A DNA stretch of 43,329 bases from Nonomuraea longispora (GTDB lineage Bacteria; Actinomycetota; Actinomycetes; Streptosporangiales; Streptosporangiaceae): assembly GCF_004348345.1 (NCBI RefSeq), contig NZ_SMJZ01000060.1, positions 1 through 43,329 on the forward strand, read 5' to 3'. The notes under the pieces were generated by a model. It was not told where the DNA came from, did not search any database, and saw only the letters and a list, made by a program, of their open reading frames with translations. The translations under genes and the position numbers were made by a program. Positions within the stretch are counted from its first letter, which is position 1. The number at the start of each line of letters is the position of its first letter. Of the stretch, positions 33,277-40,626 are shown piece by piece.

Positions 33277-34122
33277 ATGTTGCGTCGAACCCTCGGCGTG
33301 CTGGTCGCGGCAGGAACCATGCTGCTGGCGGCCGCTCCCGCGCAGGCCGCCGGCCGCCCCGAGCCGCTTCCCCGCGCCCACGCGCATAACGACTACGAGC
33401 ACGAGCGGCCGCTCCTTGACGCGCTCGACCACGGGTTCACCAGCGTCGAGGCCGACATCTACCTCGTGGACGGCGAACTGCGCGTCGGGCACGACCCCGA
33501 GGACCTGCGGCCAGGCCGCACGCTGCAGTCGCTCTACCTCGACCCGCTGATCCGCCGGGCGCGGCACGGAAGCGTCTTCCCCGGCACCCGTCAGCCGCTG
33601 CAACTCCTCGTGGACGTCAAGAACAACGGCGAGGCCACGTACACCGAGCTCGACCGGGTGCTCAAGGCGTACAAGAGGATGCTCACCACCTACCACAAGG
33701 GCCACAAGGGCAGGGTCCGGCACGGCGCCGTCACCGTGGTCGTCAGCGGCGAACGGCCGCGCGAGCTCATGGCCGGCCAGGAGCGGCGCTACGCCTTCTA
33801 CGACGGGCGCATGGACGACCTGGGGCAGGGCGACCCCGGCCTGATCCCGCTGATCAGCGACAACTGGACCAACCACTTCAGCTGGCTGGGCGAGGGGGAG
33901 ATGCCGGCCGCCGAACGGGCGAAGCTGCGCCGGATCGTGGCGACCGCGCACCGCGACGGGCAGCGGGTACGCTTCTGGGCCACCCCCGACACGGCCGGTC
34001 CCGCGCGCGACGCGCTCTGGCGCGAACTCGTCGCGGCCGACGTGGACCACCTCAACACCGACGACCTGGCAGGGCTCCGGGACTTCCTGCGCGAGAACGA
34101 CCGCGAGCGCGCCGCGGCCTGA
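33277..34122 (+). CDS. Secreted PLC/GDPD-like phosphodiesterase
   Basis: 281 residues. The signal MLRRTLGVLVAAGTMLLAAA ends at AQAAG near residue 25. The mature part opens PRAHAHNDYEHERPLLDALD, then GFTSVEADIYLVDGELRVGH and LLVDVKNNG. These carry the His and acidic residues of the PLC-like TIM-barrel phosphodiesterases (glycerophosphodiester phosphodiesterase and PI-PLC superfamily). Near the end HLNTDDLAGLRDFL is also typical. It probably cleaves phosphodiesters of lipid head groups or teichoic acids outside the cell. AAGGAG lies 6 bases before ATG 33277; the frame is open from 33238 but that start has no site. Confidence 0.87.
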   Translation: MLRRTLGVLVAAGTMLLAAAPAQAAGRPEPLPRAHAHNDYEHERPLLDALDHGFTSVEADIYLVDGELRVGHDPEDLRPGRTLQSLYLDPLIRRARHGSVFPGTRQPLQLLVDVKNNGEATYTELDRVLKAYKRMLTTYHKGHKGRVRHGAVTVVVSGERPRELMAGQERRYAFYDGRMDDLGQGDPGLIPLISDNWTNHFSWLGEGEMPAAERAKLRRIVATAHRDGQRVRFWATPDTAGPARDALWRELVAADVDHLNTDDLAGLRDFLRENDRERAAA

Positions 34123-34129
34123 GCTCGGC

Positions 34130-34364
34130 GTGCACAGCCGTCCGGCGGCTCTGTCCCTCGTGTTGTCGCCGGCTCCCAGCGCGCCTCCGGACGCGACCGG
34201 GCCGGTCGAGGACCTGGTGCTGCCCGTGGAGGACATCGTCGGCGAGGTCGAGTCGCTGGACGGCACCCAGAGCGAGAGCAAGCGCGGCCGCGAGGTGACG
34301 CATGAAGAGGAACCAGGCCGAGAACCGCCGCGTCGAGATCGTCTTCACTGCCAAGCAGGAGTGA
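34130..34364 (+). pseudogene. Remnant of an OmpA-family protein
   Basis: Two pieces of one family lie close together in different frames. From GTG 34130 comes an N-terminal part with a truncated signal (AALSLVLSPAPSAPPDATG) and VEDLVLPVEDIVGEVESLDG, resembling the region before the OmpA domain of actinobacterial OmpA-like lipoproteins. After a frame change comes NQAENRRVEIVFTAKQE (about 34311-34361) and TGA 34362, the usual C-terminal end of an OmpA peptidoglycan-binding domain. The roughly 80-100 residues between, which would hold the domain core, are deleted. It converges on the HtrA gene with an 8-base gap. Confidence 0.6.
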
Positions 34365-34372
34365 TCTCCGGG

Positions 34373-35449
34373 TCACTCGCTCGGGAGCTGCCCCAGCGTC
34401 ACGGTGACAGTCTCCCGCTTCCCGCTCGCGCGGATGACCCCTACGCGCGCCTTGTCGCCGGGTTTGAGCGCCGTGATGGCCTCGGCCAGCTCGGCCATGG
34501 TCGGCGTCTCCTTGTCATTGATCGAGACGATCACGTCCCCCGCCCGGATGCCGGCCTTCTCGGCGCCCCCGCCGCGCTCGACCCTGGCCACGCCCACGCC
34601 GGAGGGTTGCCCGTCGTCGCCGATGACCGTGCTGCCCCTGATGCCCAGCGCGGCCCGGTGGGTGTTGGTGACCTTGCCGTCCTTGACGATCTGGGCGGCG
34701 ATGTCGGTGGCGGTGTTGCTGGGGATCGCGAAGCCGATGCCGGGAGCCGCGCCCCCGCCCAGGTCGGGGTCCGTGGCGGCGAGCGTCGGGATGCCGATCA
34801 CCTGACCCGACAGGTCCACGAGCGCGCCGCCGCTGTTGCCGGGATTGATCGCGGCCGACGTCTGGATGGCCCCGGCGATCGTGGCGCCGGGCGAGCCGGC
34901 GGACTGCGGCTCGGTGACCGTACGGCCGAGTGCCGAGACGATGCCGTTCGTCACGCTGCCCGAGAAGCCCAGCGGGTTGCCCATGGCGAGGACGATCTGG
35001 CCGACCCGCAGCTTCGACGAGTCGCCGAACTTCGCCGGTCGCAGGCCGTCGGGCCGGTCCACCTTGATCACCGCCAGGTCTCCGGCGGGGAACGACTCGA
35101 CCAGCTTGGCCGGGCGCGGCGGGCCGCCGGTGGCTAGGGTGACCTCCATCTCCTGAGCCTGGCCGACCACGTGCGCGTTGGTGACGATGTGCCCGGCCTT
35201 GTCGAACACGACGCCGGAGCCGAGGCCCACCTTCGTGGTGATCTGCACGATGGACGGCAGGACGTTCGTGATGACCCGTTCGTACGCCGCCTCGAGCGGT
35301 TGCAGCGACGCCGTGGGGGAGGCGGTCGGGGAGGTGGTGCCCGTACTTGTCGGCGTGGCGGCGCCCGGTGACGACGGTGACGACGGGGGCGACCCGCAGC
35401 CTGCGAGCAACACGGCAGTGGCCGCCAGTCCTGCGACGAACTCCCTCAT
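34373..35449 (-). CDS. HtrA/DegP-type trypsin-like serine protease lipoprotein with PDZ domain
   Basis: 358 residues. Lipobox LLAGC puts the lipidated Cys at residue 18, then a Ser/Thr/Pro linker to about 48. The catalytic triad is H93 (TNAHVV), D124 (GDLAVIKV) and S206 (PGNSGGAL). A PDZ domain follows (GVGVARVERGGGAEKAGIRA, GDVIVSINDKE). HtrA proteases degrade or refold damaged exported proteins. Most actinobacterial HtrAs are anchored by a transmembrane helix; this one is predicted to be tethered by lipid outside the membrane. It begins 19 bases after the acyl-CoA synthetase stop, so it may be in the same transcript. No strong ribosome site. Confidence 0.92.
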   Translation of the reverse strand: MREFVAGLAATAVLLAGCGSPPSSPSSPGAATPTSTGTTSPTASPTASLQPLEAAYERVITNVLPSIVQITTKVGLGSGVVFDKAGHIVTNAHVVGQAQEMEVTLATGGPPRPAKLVESFPAGDLAVIKVDRPDGLRPAKFGDSSKLRVGQIVLAMGNPLGFSGSVTNGIVSALGRTVTEPQSAGSPGATIAGAIQTSAAINPGNSGGALVDLSGQVIGIPTLAATDPDLGGGAAPGIGFAIPSNTATDIAAQIVKDGKVTNTHRAALGIRGSTVIGDDGQPSGVGVARVERGGGAEKAGIRAGDVIVSINDKETPTMAELAEAITALKPGDKARVGVIRASGKRETVTVTLGQLPSE

Positions 35450-35468
35450 ACAGGGCTTAGTGCCCAGC

Positions 35469-36899
35469 TCATCCTGAAAGATACGCTTCTCGGACGTTAC
35501 GCCTGCTCAGCTTGCCTGTCGGCGTACGCGGCAACGACGCGCGATACTCGATCACCCGCGGATGCTTCATCCGGGCCAGCCGCGGCTCGCAGTGGCGCAG
35601 CAACGCGGCGGTGAGCTCCGGGCCGCCGGAGACTCCCGCCGCGGGCTGCACGAGCGCCACGACCCGCTGCCCCCACTCGGCGTCGGGCACACCGATCACC
35701 GCGACGTCCGCCACGGAGGGGTGTTCCAGCAGCGCCGCCTCGATCTCGGCCGGATAGACGTTGACCCCGCCGGAGATGATCAGGTCGGTCCGCCGGTCCA
35801 GCAGGAACAGGTAGCCCTCGTCGTCGAGATAGCCGATGTCGCCCGGCGTGTACGCCCGGCCGCGCATGGCCGCCGCCGTCTTGCCGGGATCGCGGTGGTA
35901 CTCGAACCGGTTGATGCCCTCGACGTACACCTGCCCCGGCGAGCCCGGCGGCGCCTCCTCGCCGTCATCGCCGACGATCGTGAACGTCATCCCGTCCAGC
36001 GCCCTGCCGACCGTGCCCGGCCTGGCCAGCCACTCCTGGGAGGACACCATGGTCACCACGGCCGCCTCGGTGGAGCCGTAATACTCCCACAGCACCGGCC
36101 CCAGCCAGTCGATCATCGCCTTCTTGACGGCCGGCGGGCAGGGCGCGGCGCCGTGGTAGAGGTGGGTGAGGGACGACAGGTCGTACGACTCCCGATCGGG
36201 CACCGCGAGCAACCGGTGGAACATGGTGGGCACCATGAAGGCGTTCGTCACCCCGTGCCGTTCGATCAGCCGCAGCGCGCCGGCCGCGTCGAACCGTTCC
36301 GGCGCCACGATCGTGTGCCCGAACTGCAGCGCCATCATCGCCTGCCCGTACGGCGCCGAGTGGTAGAGCTGCGAGCACACCAGGTGCACCCCGCCCATCG
36401 GCAGCCCGAAGTGCCGCCAGCTCTTGCGCATCAGGATCGGGTACAGCTCCTCGGGCGTCAGGTCCAGCAGCCGCCGCCGCACGCCCTTGGGCCGGCCCGT
36501 GGTGCCCGAGGTGTAGAGCATCATCGACCCGGCGCGGCGGTGCTCGGGGGCGTCGGCGGGCCGTCCGGCCACGAGTTCGTCGACCGTGAGCGCGTGCGGC
36601 GCGACCACCACGGCGGCGCCGCAGTCGGTCACGATGTAGTCGATCTCCTCGGCCGTGAAATGCCAGTTGACCGGCACCAGGTACGCGCCGATCTGGTACG
36701 TCGCCAGCATCATGGTCAGGGCGTCGAGCCCGTTCTTCAGCACGGTGACCACGCAGTCGCCGGGGCCGGTTCCGCGCGCGGTCAGTCCGTTGGAGGCCCG
36801 GTTCACCCGGTCGAGCAGAGCGCCGTAGGAAACCTGGTCGTCGCCGAGCAGGGCGGCGCGGTCAGGGTCGTTGGCCGCGATCTCGTAGAAACCCCTCAT
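35469..36899 (-). CDS. Acyl-CoA synthetase (AMP-binding enzyme, FadD-like)
   Basis: Activates a carboxylic acid with ATP to acyl-AMP and then acyl-CoA. 476 residues, slightly short. The P-loop is MLYTSGTTGRPKGVRRR. A5 motif is YYGSTEA, A7/A8 contains YTPGDIGYLDDEGYLFLLDR and RTDLIISGGVNVYPAEIE, and the catalytic Lys is in PTGKLSRRNV. GVHLVCSQLYHSAPYG is common in fatty/sterol acid FadDs. ATG 36899 lies 14 bases downstream of a perfect palindrome (36914-36928) that reappears before the acyl-CoA dehydrogenase gene, implying joint control and a shared catabolic pathway. The acid is not identifiable; a sterol side chain or branched acid fits the dehydrogenase type. Confidence 0.92.
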   Translation of the reverse strand: MRGFYEIAANDPDRAALLGDDQVSYGALLDRVNRASNGLTARGTGPGDCVVTVLKNGLDALTMMLATYQIGAYLVPVNWHFTAEEIDYIVTDCGAAVVVAPHALTVDELVAGRPADAPEHRRAGSMMLYTSGTTGRPKGVRRRLLDLTPEELYPILMRKSWRHFGLPMGGVHLVCSQLYHSAPYGQAMMALQFGHTIVAPERFDAAGALRLIERHGVTNAFMVPTMFHRLLAVPDRESYDLSSLTHLYHGAAPCPPAVKKAMIDWLGPVLWEYYGSTEAAVVTMVSSQEWLARPGTVGRALDGMTFTIVGDDGEEAPPGSPGQVYVEGINRFEYHRDPGKTAAAMRGRAYTPGDIGYLDDEGYLFLLDRRTDLIISGGVNVYPAEIEAALLEHPSVADVAVIGVPDAEWGQRVVALVQPAAGVSGGPELTAALLRHCEPRLARMKHPRVIEYRASLPRTPTGKLSRRNVREAYLSG

Positions 36900-36913
36900 A
36901 GTCGCCGACCTTA

Positions 36914-36928
36914 CAGAATAAGATTCTG
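36914..36928. promoter_or_regulatory. Operator candidate of the acyl-CoA genes, copy 1
   Basis: CAGAATAAGATTCTG is a perfect inverted repeat (CAGAAT/ATTCTG, 3-bp centre). It sits directly upstream of the acyl-CoA synthetase start and 45 bp before the divergent proline-rich protein gene. The size and symmetry suit a TetR-family repressor of lipid catabolism. Confidence 0.6.
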
Positions 36929-36973
36929 CAAGGGGAATAGCGGATTTATGCCTCGCCGGGGTGACGTAATCTC

Positions 36974-38257
36974 ATGGCCATGGCGGACGTCGGCGACCAG
37001 AGACCTGAGCATGATCCACCCACCACTCCGTTTCGCAAGATCGTCTTGCCCGCCGAGGAGACGGTCCAGATCGCCCGGCCGCCGGTGCAGGGGGCGTCCA
37101 CCCCGGTGAAGCCCGCCGGCCAACCCGCGAAGCAGCCCCCGGCCCGGCCCGGAGGCCGGCCACCGGGGCAGTCCGGCAACCCGCCGCAGAACCAGCCGCC
37201 GGGCCGTCCGGGGAACCAGCCTCCCGGCACTGCGAACCAGCCTCCAGGCACCGGGAACCAGGCCCCGAACCCCGGGAACCAGCCTCCGAACTCCGGCAGC
37301 CGGCCCCCAGACGCCGGATATCGACCGCCGAACGCCGGAGGCCCGCCTCCGGGGGCCGGGAACCCGGCTCAGGTTGGCAACCAGCCGCCGCACCGATTCC
37401 CGCAGCAGCCCCCGAATCCGGCCCCGGGTCAGCCGCCGCCCGCGCAGCCGTTCATGCAGCCGCAGGCGCCTCCGGTGCCGCCGCGCACGTCCAAGCCGGA
37501 GCCCCGCGGGCTCGGCGACATCCCGATCAAGGTCGTCTACCTGGCCGGGGCCAGCCTCGCGACCGTGCTCGCCGTGCTGCTGGTCTTCGTGGCCTTCTCG
37601 GGTGATGTGCCCGTCAACCAGGAGCAGCCCGAGGACGTGGTCGCCGTCGCGCCCGTGCCGAGTTCGGCCACCCCGTCGGCGACGCCCAGCCCGACGGCGT
37701 CCGAGAGCCCGATCGTGTTGCCGCCGGTGCCGGAGAGCAAGAAGTTCCCGACGTTGTCCGGCAAGGCGGCCAAGGTCACCGGCACCATCACCGACAAGAA
37801 CACCGGCATCAAATACCCGCGTCTGGGCTCTCCGTGGAAGGCCAGGGACTTCCCGCCGTTCTCGGTCGCGCAGCGGATCGGCAAGGTGGCGATCCCGCAC
37901 ACGGTGATCGGCTCGGCGAAATACCCCGGTGACGCGCCGGACAAGAAGCCGTCGTCCAACGCCGACTACCGTGCGATCGCCACGGAGGCGGCCCGCTGGA
38001 CCATCCGCACGCAGTACCCCAAGGGCGCCACGCTCGCGTGGACGGCCTCGCAGAAGAACCCGGTCGGCAAGGGATGGACGCTCGGGTACAAGGTCACCTA
38101 CACCTTCGACGGCAAGCAGCAGGTCGCCCAGGCCATGGTGACGGTGGTCGAGGTGGGCAGGACGAAGCCGACGCTGCTGATGGCCTCTGTCCCCGAGACG
38201 GACAAGGAACGCTGGCGTGACCTGAGCACCATCGTGAAGCAGGTTCGCCCGCTCTAG
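36974..38257 (+). CDS. Proline-rich single-pass membrane protein
   Basis: 427 residues. Residues 1-175 are a Pro/Gly/Gln/Asn-rich disordered region with NQPPG-like repeats (GNQPPGTANQPPGTGNQAPN) and are predicted to be cytosolic. One transmembrane helix ([21 protein letters not shown], about 188-208) follows. Outside comes a Ser/Pro/Thr linker and a folded C-terminal domain of about 170 residues with many lysines (KVTGTITDKNTGIKYPRLGS, ATLAWTASQKNPVGKGWTLG, YKVTYTFDGKQQVAQAMV). No family recognised. The architecture resembles actinobacterial membrane proteins with Pro-rich tails that bind cytosolic partners or kinases. Starts at 36974 or 36980; neither has a good ribosome site. A long antisense frame exists but lacks any protein-like pattern. 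Confidence 0.75.
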   Translation: MAMADVGDQRPEHDPPTTPFRKIVLPAEETVQIARPPVQGASTPVKPAGQPAKQPPARPGGRPPGQSGNPPQNQPPGRPGNQPPGTANQPPGTGNQAPNPGNQPPNSGSRPPDAGYRPPNAGGPPPGAGNPAQVGNQPPHRFPQQPPNPAPGQPPPAQPFMQPQAPPVPPRTSKPEPRGLGDIPIKVVYLAGASLATVLAVLLVFVAFSGDVPVNQEQPEDVVAVAPVPSSATPSATPSPTASESPIVLPPVPESKKFPTLSGKAAKVTGTITDKNTGIKYPRLGSPWKARDFPPFSVAQRIGKVAIPHTVIGSAKYPGDAPDKKPSSNADYRAIATEAARWTIRTQYPKGATLAWTASQKNPVGKGWTLGYKVTYTFDGKQQVAQAMVTVVEVGRTKPTLLMASVPETDKERWRDLSTIVKQVRPL

Positions 38258-38273
38258 GCCCAGAAGCATCCTC

Positions 38274-38288
38274 TAGAATATGGTTCTG
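38274..38288. promoter_or_regulatory. Operator candidate of the acyl-CoA genes, copy 2
   Basis: TAGAATATGGTTCTG agrees with copy 1 at 12 of 15 positions and keeps the AGAAT/(G)TTCT symmetry. It is 31 bp before the acyl-CoA dehydrogenase start. Confidence 0.55.
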
Positions 38289-38319
38289 GCATGGTGCCGG
38301 ACCTGGCTGGAGGATGAGC

Positions 38320-40557
38320 ATGGCGATCGGGTTGAGCGAGGAGCACGGGGCGCTCCGCGAGTCGGTGAGCGGCTGGGCGGAGCGGAACATCCCGGCGGAG
38401 CTGCTGCGCGCCGAGGCGGACGGCCGCCCGCCGTTCTGGCCGGGCCTAGCCGAGCAGGGGCTGCTCGGCCTGCACCTGCCCGAGGAGTCGGGCGGGTCCG
38501 GCTACGGGCTCCTGGAGGCCGCCGTGGCCGTGGAGGCGCTGGCCGAGCGGATGGCGCCGGGGCCATACGTGCCGACCGTGCTGGCCGGCGCGGTCATCGA
38601 CGCCTCCAAGCGGCACGACCTGCTGGAGGGCCTGGCCGACGGCACGCTCACCGGCGCGGTCGCCCTGACCGGCGCGCTGACCGGCGTCCGTGACGACGAC
38701 GGCTCCCTGGTCGTCTCCGGCACGGCCGAGCCCGTGCTCGGCGGTCCACTGGCGGACGTGCTGGTGCTGCCGGTGAGCACGTCGCAGGGCGAGGAGTGGG
38801 TGGTGGCCGACGCCTCCGCCGTCACGGTCACCGCGCTCCCGTCGCTCGACCTGACCAGGCCCGTCGCCAGGGTGGAGCTCGCGGACGTGGCGGTGCCCGC
38901 GGAGCGGGTGCTCGACGGAGTCGAGAGCTCCGACGTACGCAACCTGGCGGCCATCGTGCTCGGCGCGGAGGCCGCGGGGCTGGCCTCGTGGTGCGTCACC
39001 GCCGCCGCCGAATACGCCAAGGTACGCGTGCAGTTCGGCCGCCCGATCGGCCAGTTCCAGGGCATCAAGCACAAGCTGTCCCGCATGCTGGTCGCGCTGG
39101 AGCAGGCCCGCGCCACCGTCTGGGACGCCACCAGGGCGGCGGAGCGGCGCTCCGGCCCCGAGGAGCAGGTGGAGGCTCCGGAGAGTGCGACCGCCGGCGC
39201 GGCCAAGGAGCTGGAGTTCGCCGCCGCCGTCGCCGGGGTGATGGCGCCCGACGCGGCCGTCCAGTGCGCGAAGGACGCGATCCAGACGTTCGGCGGCATC
39301 GGTTACACCTTCGAGCACGACGTACACCTCTACTACCGCCGCGCGCTCACCCTGCGGGCGCTGCTCGGCCCGTCGTCCGAGTGGGCCGCCACGGTCGCCG
39401 CGCTCGCCCTGCAGGGCGTCTCCCGCCCGATGGAGATCGACCTGCCGGAGGACGCGGGGGTCCTGCGCGAGTCGATCCGCGCCGAGATCGCGGAGATCGC
39501 CGGGCTGGAGGGCAAGGAGCAGAAGCGGGCGCTCGCCTCCCGTGGTTTCGTCATGCCCCATCTGTCCTGGCCGTGGGGCCGCGACGCCAAGCCGCTCGAG
39601 CAGGTGCTGATCGCGCAGGAGCTCAGGGCCGCGAAGGTCCGGCTGCCCCAGATGATCATCGGTGCCTGGGTGGTGCCGTCCATCGCCGCGTACGGCACCC
39701 AGGCGCAGCAGGAACGGTTCCTGCCCAGGACGCTCAGCGGCGAGATGATCTGGTGCCAGCTGTTCTCCGAGCCCGGCGCCGGGTCCGACCTGGCCTCGCT
39801 GCAGATGAAGGCGGAGCGGGTCGAGGGCGGCTGGAAGCTCAACGGCCAGAAGATCTGGACCTCGGTCGCGCACGTGGCCGAGTGGGGCATCTGCATCGCC
39901 CGTAACTCCAGCGAGGGTTCCAAGCACGAGGGCATCACGTACTTCCTGGTCGACATGAAGGCCCCCGGGGTCACGGTCAGGCCGCTGACGGAGATGACCG
40001 GCGAGAACCTGTTCAACGAGGTCTTCCTCGACGACGTGTTCGTCCCTGACGACCTGGTTGTGGGCGAGGTCGGCGAGGGGTGGAAGGTGGCCCGCAACAC
40101 GCTGTCCAACGAGCGGGTCTCGTTGTCGTCCGGCTCGGGCGGCACCGGCTCCTCCGTGCCCGACCTGCTCGGCCTGGCGGGGCGGCTCGGCCGGGACCTG
40201 TCGCCCGTGGAGGCGCAGCGGGTGGCCGGGGTGGTGTGCGAGGGTCATTCGATCAACGCGCTGTCGCTGCGGGTCACGCTCAAGCAGCTGGCCGGCTCCG
40301 AGCCGGGCGCGGACGCCTCCGTACGCAAGCTGCTGTCGACCTCCCACGCCCAGCACGTCTCCGAGACCGCCGTGGAACTGCTCGGCACGGCCGCGGTCAC
40401 GGCCGCCGACATGAAGCTCGGCGACGCCGGCTACTGGAACCGGGCGGTGCTCGCCACCCGCGCCATGACCATCTACGGCGGCACCACCGAGGTGCAGCTC
40501 AACATCATCGGCGAGCGCATGCTGGGCCTGCCGAGGGACCCCGAACCCGGTAAGTGA
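38320..40557 (+). CDS. Tandem (fused) acyl-CoA dehydrogenase, FadE34-like
   Basis: FAD enzyme that makes the alpha,beta double bond in an acyl-CoA. 745 residues hold two acyl-CoA dehydrogenase units. Residues about 1-365 form the first unit (LPEESGGSGYGLLEAAVAVE, then KVRVQFGRPIGQFQGIKHKL and AIQTFGGIGYTFEHDVHLYY). Residues about 375-745 form the second (QLFSEPGAGSDLASLQMKAE, GWKLNGQKIWTSVAHVAEWG, YGGTTEVQLNIIGERMLGLP). Single-chain double units resemble mycobacterial FadE34, which acts on sterol side-chain CoA thioesters. ATG 38320 is chosen because GGAGG lies 6 bases upstream; ATG 38314 touches that site. A palindrome just upstream matches the one before the acyl-CoA synthetase gene. Confidence 0.93.
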   Translation: MAIGLSEEHGALRESVSGWAERNIPAELLRAEADGRPPFWPGLAEQGLLGLHLPEESGGSGYGLLEAAVAVEALAERMAPGPYVPTVLAGAVIDASKRHDLLEGLADGTLTGAVALTGALTGVRDDDGSLVVSGTAEPVLGGPLADVLVLPVSTSQGEEWVVADASAVTVTALPSLDLTRPVARVELADVAVPAERVLDGVESSDVRNLAAIVLGAEAAGLASWCVTAAAEYAKVRVQFGRPIGQFQGIKHKLSRMLVALEQARATVWDATRAAERRSGPEEQVEAPESATAGAAKELEFAAAVAGVMAPDAAVQCAKDAIQTFGGIGYTFEHDVHLYYRRALTLRALLGPSSEWAATVAALALQGVSRPMEIDLPEDAGVLRESIRAEIAEIAGLEGKEQKRALASRGFVMPHLSWPWGRDAKPLEQVLIAQELRAAKVRLPQMIIGAWVVPSIAAYGTQAQQERFLPRTLSGEMIWCQLFSEPGAGSDLASLQMKAERVEGGWKLNGQKIWTSVAHVAEWGICIARNSSEGSKHEGITYFLVDMKAPGVTVRPLTEMTGENLFNEVFLDDVFVPDDLVVGEVGEGWKVARNTLSNERVSLSSGSGGTGSSVPDLLGLAGRLGRDLSPVEAQRVAGVVCEGHSINALSLRVTLKQLAGSEPGADASVRKLLSTSHAQHVSETAVELLGTAAVTAADMKLGDAGYWNRAVLATRAMTIYGGTTEVQLNIIGERMLGLPRDPEPGK

Positions 40558-40585
40558 CCCGTGCGGCCTGGGCCGCCCGCTCACC

Positions 40586-40620
40586 GGGTGGCCCAGTGGG
40601 TGGCCCAGTGGGTGGCTCAG
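40586..40620. repeat. 12-bp tandem repeat, 3 units, in a convergent intergenic gap
   Basis: GGGTGGCCCAGT at 40586, again at 40598, and GGGTGGCTCAG at 40610. The units lie between the stops of the dehydrogenase and the membrane transferase, preceded by the self-pairing GCGGCCTGGGCCGC at 40563-40576. They are non-coding. Confidence 0.85.
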
Positions 40621-40626
40621 GCCGGC

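Noticed and set aside
34364..35137. Continuation of the OmpA-remnant frame antisense to the HtrA gene
   Set aside because: After the deletion point the frame is simply antisense to a conserved protease. Only the first 58 codons resemble a protein family.
36911..38269. 452-codon frame antisense to the proline-rich membrane protein
   Set aside because: The plus-strand product has a clean transmembrane helix and a folded C-terminal domain. The antisense product is Arg/Gly/Leu-rich without features.
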